DNA from: Gambelia wislizenii
Taxonomy: Eukaryota > Chordata > Lepidosauria > Squamata > Crotaphytidae
Direction of reading: 5' to 3'
Length of the DNA: 64,000 nt
NCBI GenBank assembly: GCA_030847615.1
Contig: JAUMIR010000005.1
Location: 210,474,645 to 210,538,644 of the forward strand
The notes under the pieces are model-generated. The model was not told the DNA's origin. It saw only the letters and a list, made by a program, of their open reading frames with translations, and searched no databases. Below, piece after piece: positions 11,217-22,228 of the stretch. Numbering within the stretch: the first letter of the stretch is position 1; every line of letters begins with the position of its first letter. The translations under genes and the position numbers were made by a program.

Positions 11217-13470
11217 AACATTATCCCCACGTTTGTTCATAATGGTATTGGAGGTATTTAATAGACGTTTAAGAATTAATACAAATATGCCGGGGGTTAA
11301 GATCAAAGGTCAAACTTATAAGCTTAGTGCTTTCATGGATGATTTAGTTATATTTGTGGAAGATCCTTTAAGATATATGGAAGAGCTTATGAAAATGCTA
11401 AAAGAGTTTGGAACATATTCGGGGTTTAAGATCAATAAAGAAAAAATAATTATACTAACAAAAAACATGACAAAACGAGAGGACTTAGAGTTGTCTATGG
11501 CATCAAATTGTAAGATAGAGAAAAAAGTAAGGTACTTAGGAGTATACATTTCAAAAAGGAACATAAACTTGTATGACAACAATTATAAAAAAAACTGGAA
11601 GAGTATAAAAGAAGATATGATACGGTGGAAAAGATTGAACTTGTCAATATTAGGAAAGACAGCAGTTTGTAAGATGAATATTCTTCCAAAAATGCTTTTT
11701 TGTTGTTGTTGTTGTTCCAAAATCTACTGGTAATAATAAATAGATATTTGAAGTATGGAAGAAAGACACTAGGGAGTTTTTATGGAACAGGAAAAGACCA
11801 AGAAGCAAATGGGCACATATGATGAAGGGATCAGAGGGGGGTGTAACGTCTCTGATTTAAAAACATATTATCAGTCTACCTCGATGATTTGGATACAGGA
11901 CTGGATAAAATTGGAAAAAGAGGAGATGCTTAAAATTGAAGGGCATAACAATAGGTACAGCTGGCATGCCTACCTATGGTATGGTAAAGACAAAGTCAAC
12001 AAAGATTAAATAATCACTTTATGAGAAAGGCACTACTTTTAACATGGAAGGAAATAAAAAGTAAATTCTATGGTTGAATCCCATTATGGATTTTGCTGCA
12101 AGAGGCCGTTATGGGAAGATGGAGGAGCACAGAAAAATGGATGAGATATAGTGAGTTAGGTAGCATAAGCACAAACAGTGAGTATGTAATCAAGAGAGCA
12201 ATCAGCAGAAGCCCATAGTATAAATTGGTTCACATAGGCACAATTGAAAGGAAGATTCAAAGAGAACCAAAAAAGAAAAGGGTTTGAATTAGAGGAAAAA
12301 GAACTGGAGATAATATTATGGGAGGAACAAAAGAAAAAGAATTACAAAATACTATAAGCTACTTTTAGCTAAAAATCTAGAAGAGGAAAGCATAAAAGAT
12401 TTAATGGTAAAACTGGCAAGGGATTTAGGCTATAACTTAAGTTTAGAATCATGGGAAAATGCAAGAAGAAAGACACAAAAGTTTACGGATAGCCAGAATT
12501 TAAAAGAAAATTATGTTAAGATCATGCAAAGATGGTATTATAACCTACTGGATTAAATAAAATGAAGAAGACAATTAACAATATGTGATGTAGATGCCAT
12601 GATAATCCGAGATCTTTAATACGTATGTGGTGGAAATGTAAAAATATCCAAAAATTATGGTTAAAGATACATAAAAGGATTGAAAAGATCCTACAAATAG
12701 GATTTGAATTAAAGGCAGAATTTTACTTATTGAACATGACAAGTACATTAGGGAAAGAATTAGAACAAAGACACTGGAGGATTCTGCTTTACATGGCAAC
12801 AGGCAGCTAGATTGGTAGTGGCACAAAAATGGAAATCATCTGAGGAACCTAAGATTAATGAATGGTCAGAAAAATTGTGGAGTCAAAGGCTTTCACGGCT
12901 GGCATCCATAGATTTTCCTTGGGTTTTTTTCTGGGCTGTGAGACTGTGTTCTGGAATAGTTTCTTTCTGACATTTCGCCTGCATCTGTGGCTGGCATCCT
13001 CAGAGAACAGTTGGGTAGGAGTGTGTCTGGGGTTTATATGCTGTGAACCCCTGTAGGGAAGTATATGTAAATTTGTGTAATTGAATGATTAGTTTTTGGC
13101 TATATATATGACAAAGAATTAATGCTACTATAATAGAGGAAGTAATAGAGATGTTGGAAGGGCAAAGAAATATGAAAGGAATATTACTGATATATAGGTG
13201 GGGTGATGTTAAGTAAAGCAAATAGTAGCAGAAGACTCTGAAGACACAAAAATAGCATCCTGGAAGCTGGGGTAAACAGATTGGAAGCAAGATTTTAGGT
13301 TGAGGGAAAATGGAAAAAGTGTACAATGGAATAGAGAGGTTGGATAAATAATATTAACATTGCAAAGATGAAATTGTAAGAGGTTAAGAAATGTAATCAT
13401 GTAAAACAACAACGTGACACATTGATATTTGTGTTTTTGTAGATCATCTTTAATAAAAATTAAATAGAAA
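11217..13470 (+). mobile_element. L1-clade LINE, 5'-truncated ORF2 remnant
   Basis: The first open block (11233-11733) is the reverse transcriptase palm and thumb. The catalytic box reads FMDD at residues 34-37, with methionine replacing the usual alanine, followed by a GFKINKEK motif and a YLGV motif as in vertebrate L1. Broken frames continue through 11782-12009. A C-terminal segment with MWWKC near 12625 is the end of L1 ORF2. The 3' end is near 13470 after TAATAAAAATTAAAT. A TTG repeat near 11699-11717 and several stops show it is dead. A foreign repeat (12882-13050) is inserted near its 3' end. Confidence 0.75.
12882..13050. repeat. Unnamed interspersed repeat X, copy 1
   Basis: Contains GTCAAAGGCTTTCACGGCTG, then GGGCTGTGAGACTGTGTTCT and CATTTCGCCTGCATCTGTGG. 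A shorter close copy lies at 34953-35035. It interrupts the L1 above and is therefore younger than that L1. I remember this block from reptile genomes but cannot assign a class. Confidence 0.55.
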
Positions 13471-13559
13471 AAAATTAAATTTCTATTGTATATATTTTGT
13501 ATGAAGAAATCTTCTAGCCTCAGGAGACAATATGTTCAAAATTAGCATACACTTTTATA

Positions 13560-13802
13560 GGACTTTATCAGACATGGCAAAAATTGTGTCATAAGGGCGC
13601 AACAATAACACAAAAGTGTGAAATTATCAGATGATGTTGTCATTCAGCCATTCCGGAAGCATAGCATGGGCATGACCATGTAAAAGGAACAGGTGAGGAC
13701 ATGGGCGTCTGATAATTTTGCCCTTTGGGCTATCATCCTGTTCTTATGACACAATTTTGGATGCATTTTTTTGGCCCCGTTTTCCCACGTCTGATAAAGT
13801 CC
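13560..13802. mobile_element. Set A MITE, copy A1
   Basis: A 243-bp element with perfect 14-bp inverted ends GGACTTTATCAGAC (13560-13573 and 13789-13802), flanked by ATA on both sides (13557-13559, 13803-13805). It has no coding capacity. The interior differs from the longer A2/A4/A7 copies. Confidence 0.8.
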
Positions 13803-13805
13803 ATA

Positions 13806-14722
13806 GCTTCTGCAGTACTGACTGATAAATCTTCCTTTTGGAGGAAAGTAACAACCCTAGCCCATATTTCCTTGAAATATTTTGTGCCTTCAAAAATATA
13901 TGTTAATGTTGGGATAGTTCTAAGGCATGAAAGCTCAGCTGGGGTTTCTGAAAGCTGTTCTAGCTGCCAGACAGGTTCCCTAGCTCTGGAAGTGAGCTAT
14001 AGTTCTCAGAACCAGAGCTTTCAGTATGCAATGTGTTGGACTAATATGCAAACAAGCAAATAGCATTTATCAAAAGAGATAACTCTGAGCATTTCCACAA
14101 CTTTTCAGACATTACTTATTCAAGGGTTTCCCCTCATCATCAGCAATGGCATTCCTAATCAATGATAATTCATTATTTTACAGTTTATTACTAAGGTAGG
14201 AGTGAGAAGGGAGAAATGAGGAGGAAGCGAGGAAGATTATAAGCCCTTTAAAGAGAATAAACTTGCAGTCCTATGTGTACTTATCTGAAATAAGCACCAT
14301 TAAACATAGTATGACTTGTGTCTGAATAAACATATAGGATAATTCTATAAATTGTTTACACTCTGTTAGCATTTCAGTTTTGAAACAGCATGTGCTTATT
14401 TTGTGTTTGTAATCATAGAAGACAGGTTGCTCTGATTATCCTGTCTGGTGTGAATTTCTATGTTCTTATTCTGATATTTGAGTATGGATATTATTTAGTT
14501 GGTTCTGTCTGTTGTCTTTTGGTCATTATCTTTTACTTAGTGTACATCAAGGGACAACATTCCATTTAAAATTAGTGTGCTGGTACCGGGGGTAAGCAAG
14601 GAATGACAAAGTCCAGATTTTCTCTTGGAAAATATGACAAATCTACTGTATTACTATTCATATGAAACATTTAGCTAACAATAACTATATATTAAAGGCT
14701 GTAAGGAACATAAAATAATACA
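13806..14722. other. No gene recognised
   Basis: AT-rich DNA without exon or repeat signals I can support. Confidence 0.4.
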
Positions 14723-14726
14723 GGCT

Positions 14727-15588
14727 TGCAAATGACATTTGATACTCATTAAATGTAAAACTGGATTAGACATGGAGGAAGGAGGCATGAAAATAGGAGG
14801 AGGGAATATCAACAACAATTTAAGATATGCAGATGACACCACACTACTAGCAGAAAATAATGACTTGGAACAATTATTCAAGAAAGTCAAGGAAGAAAGT
14901 CCAAAGGCAGGTTTACAGCTGAACATTAAGAAAACAAAAATAATGACTACAGAAAGTTTACATAATTTTAAAGTAGATGATGCAAACACTGAAATAGTTC
15001 AAGATTTTGTGTACCTATCTTGGCTCAGTCATGAATCAGAGTGAAGACTACAGTCAAGAGAGCAGAGACTAGGACTTGGAAGGGCAAGACAAAATCCTGA
15101 AAAGTAAAGATATATCATGGAATTCTAAAGTTAGGATTATCCATGCCATTGAATTTCCAGTATTTATTTATAGTTGTGAAAGCTGGACAGTGAAGAGAGC
15201 TGGTTAATAAGAAAGTCAACTCATTTGAGATGCAGTGCTGGAGAAGAATTCTATGGATACCGTGGACTGCTAAAAAATAAATAAAAATAAATGGGTCCTA
15301 GAGCAAATCAAGCCTGAATTTTCCCTAAAAGCCAAGATGACTAAACTGAAACTGTCAGACTTTGGCCAAATCATAGGAGGACATGACGTTAGCAAAGACA
15401 TTAATGCTTGGCAAGGTAGATGGCAGTAGGAAAAGAGGAAGACCTAATTCCAAATGGATAGACTCAGTCAAGGAAGCCAAGTCCCTGAGTCTGCAAGACC
15501 TGAGCAGGGCTGTTGAGAATAGGGTGACTTGGAGGCTCTCACTCAGGGTCTCCACAAGTTGAACTTCACTTGATGCCAGTTAATAACA
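14727..15588 (+). mobile_element. RTE-clade (BovB-like) LINE, 5'-truncated
   Basis: Reverse transcriptase fragment. The block KIGGGNINNNLRYADDTTLL contains the catalytic YADD, and is followed by QLNIKKTKIM and a broken continuation to about 15570, including a GRPNSKWIDSVKE-like segment near 15440-15480. The 3' end has GAACTTCACTTGATGCC then AGTTAATAACA, the usual RTE tail style. Several frameshifts kill it. The same family is at 22283-23138 on the minus strand. Set A copy A2 starts 3 bp after its end. Confidence 0.75.
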
Positions 15589-15590
15589 AT

Positions 15591-16155
15591 GGACTTTATC
15601 AGACCACCCCCTAAAGACGTTCTTTTGCCGGCATTAAAAAATCCATTCTTATGCTGGCAAATGAACATTCCCCACCCCACTTACCTTCCCCTTCCGGCAA
15701 AGGCTTCCCTGGCACTGAAGGAGGAAATGAATGGAGTCCTGTTCAGTTCCTCCTTTGAAATGAAATTGTGCAGGAGATTTAAAAGTAAAACAAAAAATAG
15801 ACATCAAAAAGTTACACCAAGCACCTAAATACATTTTAAAACTTACAAGTAAACCAGGTAAAGTTATACAAAGTTTGTCACCTACCTGAATGTTGCAATC
15901 TCACCCAGAAGTGTTCTGGCCGGTCTGGCCATTGTTGGGGTAAATATGAGAGAAAAAACCTGTGATGCTCCATACACTGGCAATGCTGGCACAAAAGCAC
16001 CGAGGGGGATCTATTGACAGCTTAAGCCGTCAATAAAAAGGTACGGGTTTGGGGCAGCATATATCCACGAAAGGGTGATGTCAGCTGATCTGCGCACCCT
16101 TTCGTGGTTATGTGGTGTCGTTATGTGCCATATTTGACTCATCTGATAAAAGTCC
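15591..16155. mobile_element. Set A MITE, copy A2
   Basis: A 565-bp element with ends GGACTTTATCAGAC and TCTGATAAAAGTCC. Flanks are AAT and AAC, an imperfect 3-bp duplication. The interior is collinear with A4 (38708-39291) and A7 (52605-53219), for example GTTTGTCACCTACCTG versus GTTTGTTACTTACCTGG, and the GGATCTATTGAC block followed by CTTAAGCC. It has no transposase gene. Confidence 0.8.
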
Positions 16156-16156
16156 A

Positions 16157-16508
16157 ACAACAACAGAAAAGGGCAGTTGTGGAGGGAAGTAAGTGAGAGA
16201 AAGTGGAGTAGGGGAGAACAATAGAGAGACAGGGGGTGGGGAGAAAGTGGGATAGAAAGGAATAACCAAGATGAGAACAGTATCACTGAAGGCTTTGATT
16301 ATTTTAAAAGCTAGGTAAATGCCAGCAAATACTGTATAGGCAGCCATTTACCAAGTGGTGACTTGAAGGCACACAACAACAGCAGACCTTCTATGGCATA
16401 CATATAGGTGAGATAACAACTTGGTAAGCTACCTGTATTATCTGTAAATAAGAGCAACATTCTTAGTATTCCCTTGTTTTCAGGCCTTTCTGATGAAATA
16501 CAGAATTC
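16157..16508. other. No gene recognised
   Basis: Contains a short SINE tail remnant (GACTTGAAGGCACACAACAA, about 16356-16381). Otherwise nothing recognised. Confidence 0.4.
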
Positions 16509-16510
16509 TA

Positions 16511-16985
16511 GATAATGGCTTGTCTAGATGAGCGATACAATGTGGATTGCTGTGTCTTAACACAAATTCGCAGCAGCGTTCGTCTCCATGGTACTTTGGC
16601 AAAATTGCTGGTATGCAAAGCTATCCATGTTTGAAGTTCAAATGCAACTATGGCTGTGAATCAAGATAGCCACAAGTGAATTACTCATGTTATTATTCTC
16701 CACAAGTTCCCGAAGGCTACACAATATTTTTTAAAAATTGTAAATTAAAGGTGTGCAAGTGCAACCTTCCTCTGAAACAAGCTGTTTGGTTACCTCAGCA
16801 CAGCAAAGAAGTGCACAATCGATACCGCAAAACACCAAAATGGCATCCGACCACGTCCTTGCTAGCAAGCCCCCCCCCCGCACATCCAAACAATCAGATA
16901 TCCAGTTCTGTCCTCGCTGAAAATGCTCTGCAATTTTAATTGGATGTCCTAATGAGCGGTAATGTGCATTGCTGCATATTAAAAA
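16511..16985 (+). mobile_element. Set B DNA element, degraded
   Basis: The left end reads TGGCTTGTCTAGATGAGC, a variant of the set B terminus. The next 160 bp match the reverse complement of about 29450-29590, for example GCAAAGCTATCCATGTTTG and CAAGTGAATTACT. The right terminus is not clear. Confidence 0.5.
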
Positions 16986-16989
16986 AAAA

Positions 16990-17572
16990 AAACAACTTCA
17001 GGAAAAGCAAGAATATTGGGGTGCAGTTTTATGAGGTTGTGGTTTATACCATTGGCTGATCATGGTGACAATGGAGGAAAAGTTATACATGATGTCTCTT
17101 TGTATGGGGCATGCTCCTGACTACTACAACAAAAGGGAAAGACAAATTACAAAGATTCTGTTTTCACCACTGTGTACCATCTTGATAGTGCATGGTGGCC
17201 AAACCATGTCATTTTACCTCCTGTACTCAAGAAAACCATCTCTAACCAAATGTCTTGTTCAGGGTATAAGGAGTAAAGTACAGAGGCATGGAGGCAAGAA
17301 TGGGACAAATGAAAAGCAAACAGGAATGGAAACAGGAATAAGTGAGTTCCTTCAAACAGGAGCTCCAAATAAGAAACTGAGGAGAAGTGATCAGAGGTAG
17401 AGAGATGGGCAGATTAAAATTTAAGGACCTGAATGCTAAATCTTGGCATGAAAACAATTTTTATTTTTATTTTTATTTTAAAAAGAAAAGTATTTCCATA
17501 ATGTCTGTTCAGCAGTTCTGTTCATAACAAATTCCTTCTCTTCTTAGGTAGTGTACATTTGCAGTATATCTA
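16990..17572. other. No gene recognised
   Basis: No exon or named repeat seen. A short T-rich run lies near 17460-17480. Confidence 0.4.
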
Positions 17573-17574
17573 AG

Positions 17575-17700
17575 GGAGGGGTGGTAGCCCTCCAGTTGTT
17601 GCTGGTGACAGATCCCAGCATTCCGCTCCATTGGCTATGTTTACTAGGCCTCATGGGGGCTGCAGTCCAACAGTGTCAGGACAGCTGCATAATTCCCACC
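17575..17700. repeat. Short palindromic repeat (TGTAGTCCAAC type)
   Basis: Contains CCTCCAGTTGTTGCTGGTGA and later GGGGGCTGCAGTCCAACAGT. Related copies lie near 32570-32675, 37838-37925, 46930-47020 and perhaps 50385-50450. The ends are roughly inverted, as in a MITE. Confidence 0.4.
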
Positions 17701-17892
17701 CATGTTCTAAAGAGAAAACTCCTCTATAAGCAAAAGAGAGAGTAATACTTATATAAGTGATTAAAATCCTTTGGAAGAACACACACATGTATATGCATAC
17801 CTATTACCAATTAGAAAAATACAAACTATACAGAAGCTGCATTTGTTAAAAAAAATTGTCAAGTTAGGATTGTTAGGTATAGGAATGCAGAC

Positions 17893-18960
17893 CCAGGGGC
17901 TGTTTACATGGGAAAATAAATCCTCAAAGAATGCGACAAGAAGCCTGATAGTTCCCACGCATTTTGAAGCCACAGCGCCCTTTTCAGAAGGAGGGGGAGC
18001 GAAAAACCCATAAGTCACGCAGTATCAGCTTTCGCTAGTTTTCCCAACTTTTTTGATAAAGTTTGCGAAAATGCGCACAATTGGTCGTGTGAACTTATCA
18101 TTCGCAAATGTCTGTGTGAATTTGCAGCGACCTTTTCGAATTAGCGTGAGCAGAGCTGAATCCTGATTGGTTGGAATGACCATTGTGCCTTCTCCGAACA
18201 GACGGAGGGGTTGGAGAGAGAAATCCACCAAGCTTGCCATTTGCCCCTTCTGCTTGCACCCCACTTTGGGAAATCTGCTTTGCGCCCTTCCTGTTTGTTT
18301 CAAAGGAAGGCTTTGGGGGCAGGGAAGATGATCGGGAATGGGGTTAGCCCCCGCTTGGGTGGAGTGTGTGTGTGTGCATGCGTGCTGCAACCGACAGATC
18401 GCTCCATCATTCTTTTGTTTGTTTGTGCTTTTCTTCCCTCCTAGATGACCCCCTCCTTGCTACCTCCCCGCCTCTAGCCTCGCTTTAATCATCTGGAGGC
18501 CATGCCCCCCACCTTTGCCTGTGTAAACTATGAAAACCGAAATTGACTGCATCTTCCAAATAAGCAAGAATTTGTGTGAATTATGCACTGCTGATGCAAA
18601 AGAACGGTAATCCGGAATTTCGCGAACTTTACCCTGTCGTGTAACTGGCACCCCAGTTTCTAGAAGAATTTGAACCAGATTTTGCATTCCAAACTATTGG
18701 AACTCCTTGCGGATTTTCCACTTTAACTGCGATTGTTGCCCGTGAGTGAAATATGATGCGGTTTCCTCCATTCTGTCATGGAAGTGACACGGAGGGGTTC
18801 GGCAGAGGAACGGCATCGTCCAAAACTGCTCCCCTACTGCGCGGCAGCAACGGAGCTGTTTTGGAATATATAGACCTGAAAATCGCATCTGAAAATCTCC
18901 TCTATCTGTCCTACAGAAAGAGAAACTGCACTGGAAATATATGTAGCAATTGTTAATTGA
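17893..18960 (+). mobile_element. Set B-like DNA element, CpG-containing
   Basis: Starts CAGGGGCTGTTTACATGGG, a set B terminus most like the one at 63139. The following kilobase still holds many CpGs (TTCGCGAA, TTTTCGAATTAGCG), which suggests a relatively young insertion. I could not find a matching right terminus, so the right limit and the single-element interpretation are uncertain. The open frames inside show no domain I recognise. Confidence 0.4.
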
Positions 18961-18964
18961 TTCC

Positions 18965-19597
18965 ACCTCCCCTCCTTTTTTCCCTTCATGTTATTTTCAT
19001 TTGGAAAATACAAGGAAGCTGTTGAGCTAAAAAGTCTGCGTGAGTAAGGCGTAAACTTTATTTGTTAATTCTGTAGAACTGTAAGATGCAGATAAACACT
19101 TCAACTCCCACACTCAAATTAACATCCATATGTTCAGTGATCATAGTCACATGCATACATGTGAAGGAAATTTTTTTGCAGGAAACAATTATGTCACAGT
19201 AATATTTCCTTGAAAGTGCTGATTTCTACCAACATATTTGACTTGTATAACTTCAGAGATAATTACCTACAAAATCAATATACTTTGTATAATGCTCACA
19301 AATAGTAAGATCTTTGCTTCTCAGTAAAGGTTTAAGAGACAAATCAAACTGAGCTTTCAGACAAATGGGACTTGATTACCTTTTCAAGTGTAGCACAGTC
19401 CTTTTCCCATGTTGGCCTGAAATAATTCAGTTTCATGCAAATGAAATTTCATGAAAACATTTTCACTACATTCCTCAAACTCTTTATGCCTGATGCCTTG
19501 GCAGTCAATCACATCACAAATAGTTATAGAACAAATATCTCCAGCAATGTATTATCCAAAATTGGAAAGAGGGAGATACTCCATCAGTTTTCTTAAC
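18965..19597. other. No gene recognised
   Basis: AT-rich DNA without recognisable features. Confidence 0.4.
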
Positions 19598-19600
19598 TGA

Positions 19601-19897
19601 GGGGATTATCAGTCGTGAGGAACGCACCAAACAATTGTGTTCCCAACCATGTCAGAAGATCACTAGAAGAACAGAAAGGGCAATCTTACTAGACGCCTGC
19701 GTCTTTCTGCTGTTCTGGAGGCGTAGCGCTGCCACAGACGAGGCTGACGGTGAGAAGCCACTAATGAAAAGAGACACCTTACTGATGCCTGTGCTATGCC
19801 CCTGGAATGCTGCAGGATGACATTGTCTGGTAAGGTCGTCCCTTCCTGTTCTTCTAGCAATCTTCTGATGCAGTTTTTGCAACGTCTGATAATATCC
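19601..19897. mobile_element. Set A MITE, copy A3
   Basis: A 297-bp element starting GGGGATTATCAGTCGT and ending ACGTCTGATAATATCC, flanked by TGA on both sides (19598-19600, 19898-19900). The interior matches A5 (41783-42084): shared blocks include TTGTGTTCCCAACCA-type sequence, AGAAGAACAGAAAGGG and CTAGCAATCTTCTGA-type sequence. It has no coding capacity. Confidence 0.75.
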
Positions 19898-19900
19898 TGA

Positions 19901-20787
19901 ATGTAAATCAATAATGTTTGCATACCACCAAACATCTTGCTACAGTACATCTTTTTGGACATCTCTTTTCAAAGAGAAAGCAGTGTTTTTTTTTTTAAAT
20001 GCACACATGATGTATTTGCATGGGAATGTCTTTTTAAAATCAATTTGGAAATTTGAGAAGAATTCCCAGGAAAAGTCTATATGGAAGAGTTTAAGGGAAT
20101 ATCATTCTATTATTACACTTTCGCTATTTCTCCCTTGCAGACATATAGAAGATTCAGCTTAAGGTACATGTGGCTTGGAAAATAAAAATCTCTTGTGTGG
20201 AACCCCCAGTAGACAAGAGCTAACTGAGGCATAAGGACATGCGCATACAATGCATATTCATATGTCTCTTCTTATCCAACAAAGCGAGCCCTACATTTTT
20301 CCTAAAATGATAGCCTGCTGTCCCAATTTGTTTGGGTACATATATGCTCTTTCCCACATACAGTCTGTGAAGCAGCTCAGGGCAAGTAAAACAAGAAGTA
20401 CATAGTTAATTTAGCTGTCTTTATAGGCTGGAGTCGTAGGCCTGTTTTGTGCTTTGTCTTCTAACCCAGAGGTCCTGACCATTAAGCAGAGGTAGCTTGT
20501 TCTGGTCTGTCAGTGGCAAACCAAATGTGTTACAGGAGATCTGTGATCAGTGTTTCCTTGGTTTTCCCCTGGGCTGTATATAGATGAGATTCAAAAACAA
20601 AGCAATCTTGACAGCCTGGAAATCTCGGCCAAAGCAATGAAACTATGTTCAACAGACAAATCTAAAGTCCTGCCTTTAAATCCAATAACAATTAAAGGAA
20701 GTAGTTTATGACAGAATAGAAGAAGATGTGGCTGCACAATAGCATCTACATTGTTGAACATGAACCAGCAAACTAGCACAATCTTTA
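19901..20787. other. No gene recognised
   Basis: AT-rich DNA without recognisable features. Confidence 0.4.
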
Positions 20788-20790
20788 CCG

Positions 20791-21337
20791 GTGGGCTTGT
20801 TTAGATAGACTATTTATCCAATTTTGCCTCATCTTGGGAGTCATGCGGTCCAAACAAGCAGTCTTGCCCCGATTTACCTCCTGACAGTCCAGATGATGTC
20901 CAAGGCAAAAATGGGGGGAAGGCAGGGTAAAACCCTTTACAACAGTATTTAAAAAAGCCCTAGGGAAACCCACGTTACTGCAGGAAAACCCAGATCAGGC
21001 TGGCGTGGAAATGCAGGGTCTGTACCTGCACACTGGCCTGCATAGATGGTGGTCGCCACTGCTAGAATCCCTTTGCAGCAAGGAAGCCCCCCCGCCAACA
21101 TGTGATCAATGCCCCTGGCATGTGACCAGCTTTGATCACATGCTGCGGGCCTCCTCTTGGCTTCAGAGGGAGCAAGACGTGACAGTGCGGGAAGTGGCCA
21201 CTGGTATGAGCCAGTGTATCCATGTGGACTTCCTCCTGTTTCATGTAGATAATGGGGGAGGGGGGAATGGGCTCGATCCAGAGCGAGAATACATTAGTGG
21301 GAAGCCGGCATATTCTGGCAGGTCTAAACAAGCCCTG
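20791..21337 (+). mobile_element. Set B DNA element
   Basis: About 547 bp between GTGGGCTTGTTTAGATAG and GTCTAAACAAGCCCTG. The interior resembles 25844-26412 and 58287-59682, for example CATGTGATCAATGCCCCTGG versus the block near 59340. No clear target duplication. The 142-codon open frame inside has no recognisable domain. Confidence 0.65.
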
Positions 21338-21459
21338 TGTCAACAGAAGGCTAGCCTCCAAAAAAGAAAAAGTCATTGTTCTGCTTTATTCTGTACTGCT
21401 CTGCTGCATCTGAAGTATGGACCCCTTTTTTGAGCATCACATTTTAATAAACTGTACAT

Positions 21460-21573
21460 TGACACATTGAAATGGATCCAGAGAAGGGACCAGGATGATG
21501 AGTGATCTGCAAACTTATTGCTATGATGAAAGATCTGGATATGTTTCACCTGGAGAAGAAAGTTTATTTATTT
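21460..21573 (+). mobile_element. CR1-like fragment
   Basis: The text CCAGAGAAGGGACCAGGATG followed by GGATATGTTTCACCTGGAGA resembles a degraded version of the CR1 region around YVQRRAT and GMFSLEK. It is cut by the SINE that follows. Confidence 0.35.
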
Positions 21574-21846
21574 GGGAGTCCTGGTGGTGCAGTGGTTAAA
21601 TGCCAGTACTGCAAGTCACCATGTTGCAAGTTCAATTCCAGAGGGTTCCAAGGTTCACTCAACCTTCCATCCTTTTGTAGGTCAGTAAAATGAGTACCCA
21701 GCTTGTGGGGGCAATTAGCTAACACCCATTGGAAACTGCTTAATGCAGTGTAGATGTGTAAATAGCTATGGCTTAAAACAATTTGTAAGCCGCTCTGATA
21801 GCGTTTGTGGTTGAAGAGCAGGGTATAAATACCTAATTAATTATTT
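21574..21846 (+). mobile_element. tRNA-derived SINE, Sauria-SINE-like head
   Basis: Starts GGGAGTCCTGGTGGTGCAGT with box A TGGTGCAGTGG, then the box B-like AAGTTCAATTCC and GTAAAATGAGTACCCAGCTT. The 3' part reads CAATTTGTAAGCCGCTCTGA and ends in GTATAAATA. The head matches my memory of the Sauria SINE of squamates. Other copies: 27200-27411 and 32874-32995 (minus strand) and 56690-56822 (plus strand, 5'-truncated). Confidence 0.7.
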
Positions 21847-21849
21847 GGA

Positions 21850-22226
21850 GATACCATAACAAACTGCAAATATCTAAGAACTGGACACTGAAGATGGAGT
21901 AGATGTGTTCTCTCTAACTAGGACTATTTATTTATTTGGGAAAAAAGAGATACTGGTAAGCATTAGAATACACTTTCTAGCAGTAAAAGACTTTGGAAAA
22001 GACTATCTTGGCAACAACTTGTGATGATGATGATGATGTGATGGCAACATTAATGTGTTTTAAATTGATTTAAATCAGTATTGTTTAAATAATATAACTA
22101 GTTTAATTATACTTTTAATATTATTATGTGTTTTTATTTGTACTTGTTTTAATTATGTTGTGAGTGGCCTTGAGTTCCAGTTCTGGAAGGAAGGTGACAG
22201 AAGAGAGAAGAGTGATAATGAATAAT
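21850..22226. other. Repeat-rich stretch, no gene
   Basis: Contains a (GAT)n run near 22023-22038 and a likely LINE L2 tail near 22040-22185 (TTTTAATTATGTTGTGAGTG then GCCTTGAGTTCC). Confidence 0.4.
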
Positions 22227-22228
22227 TT

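Noticed and set aside
21005..21433. 142-codon plus-strand frame
   Set aside because: Falls largely in a set B DNA element; no domain, no ATG context or homologous frame in the other copies.
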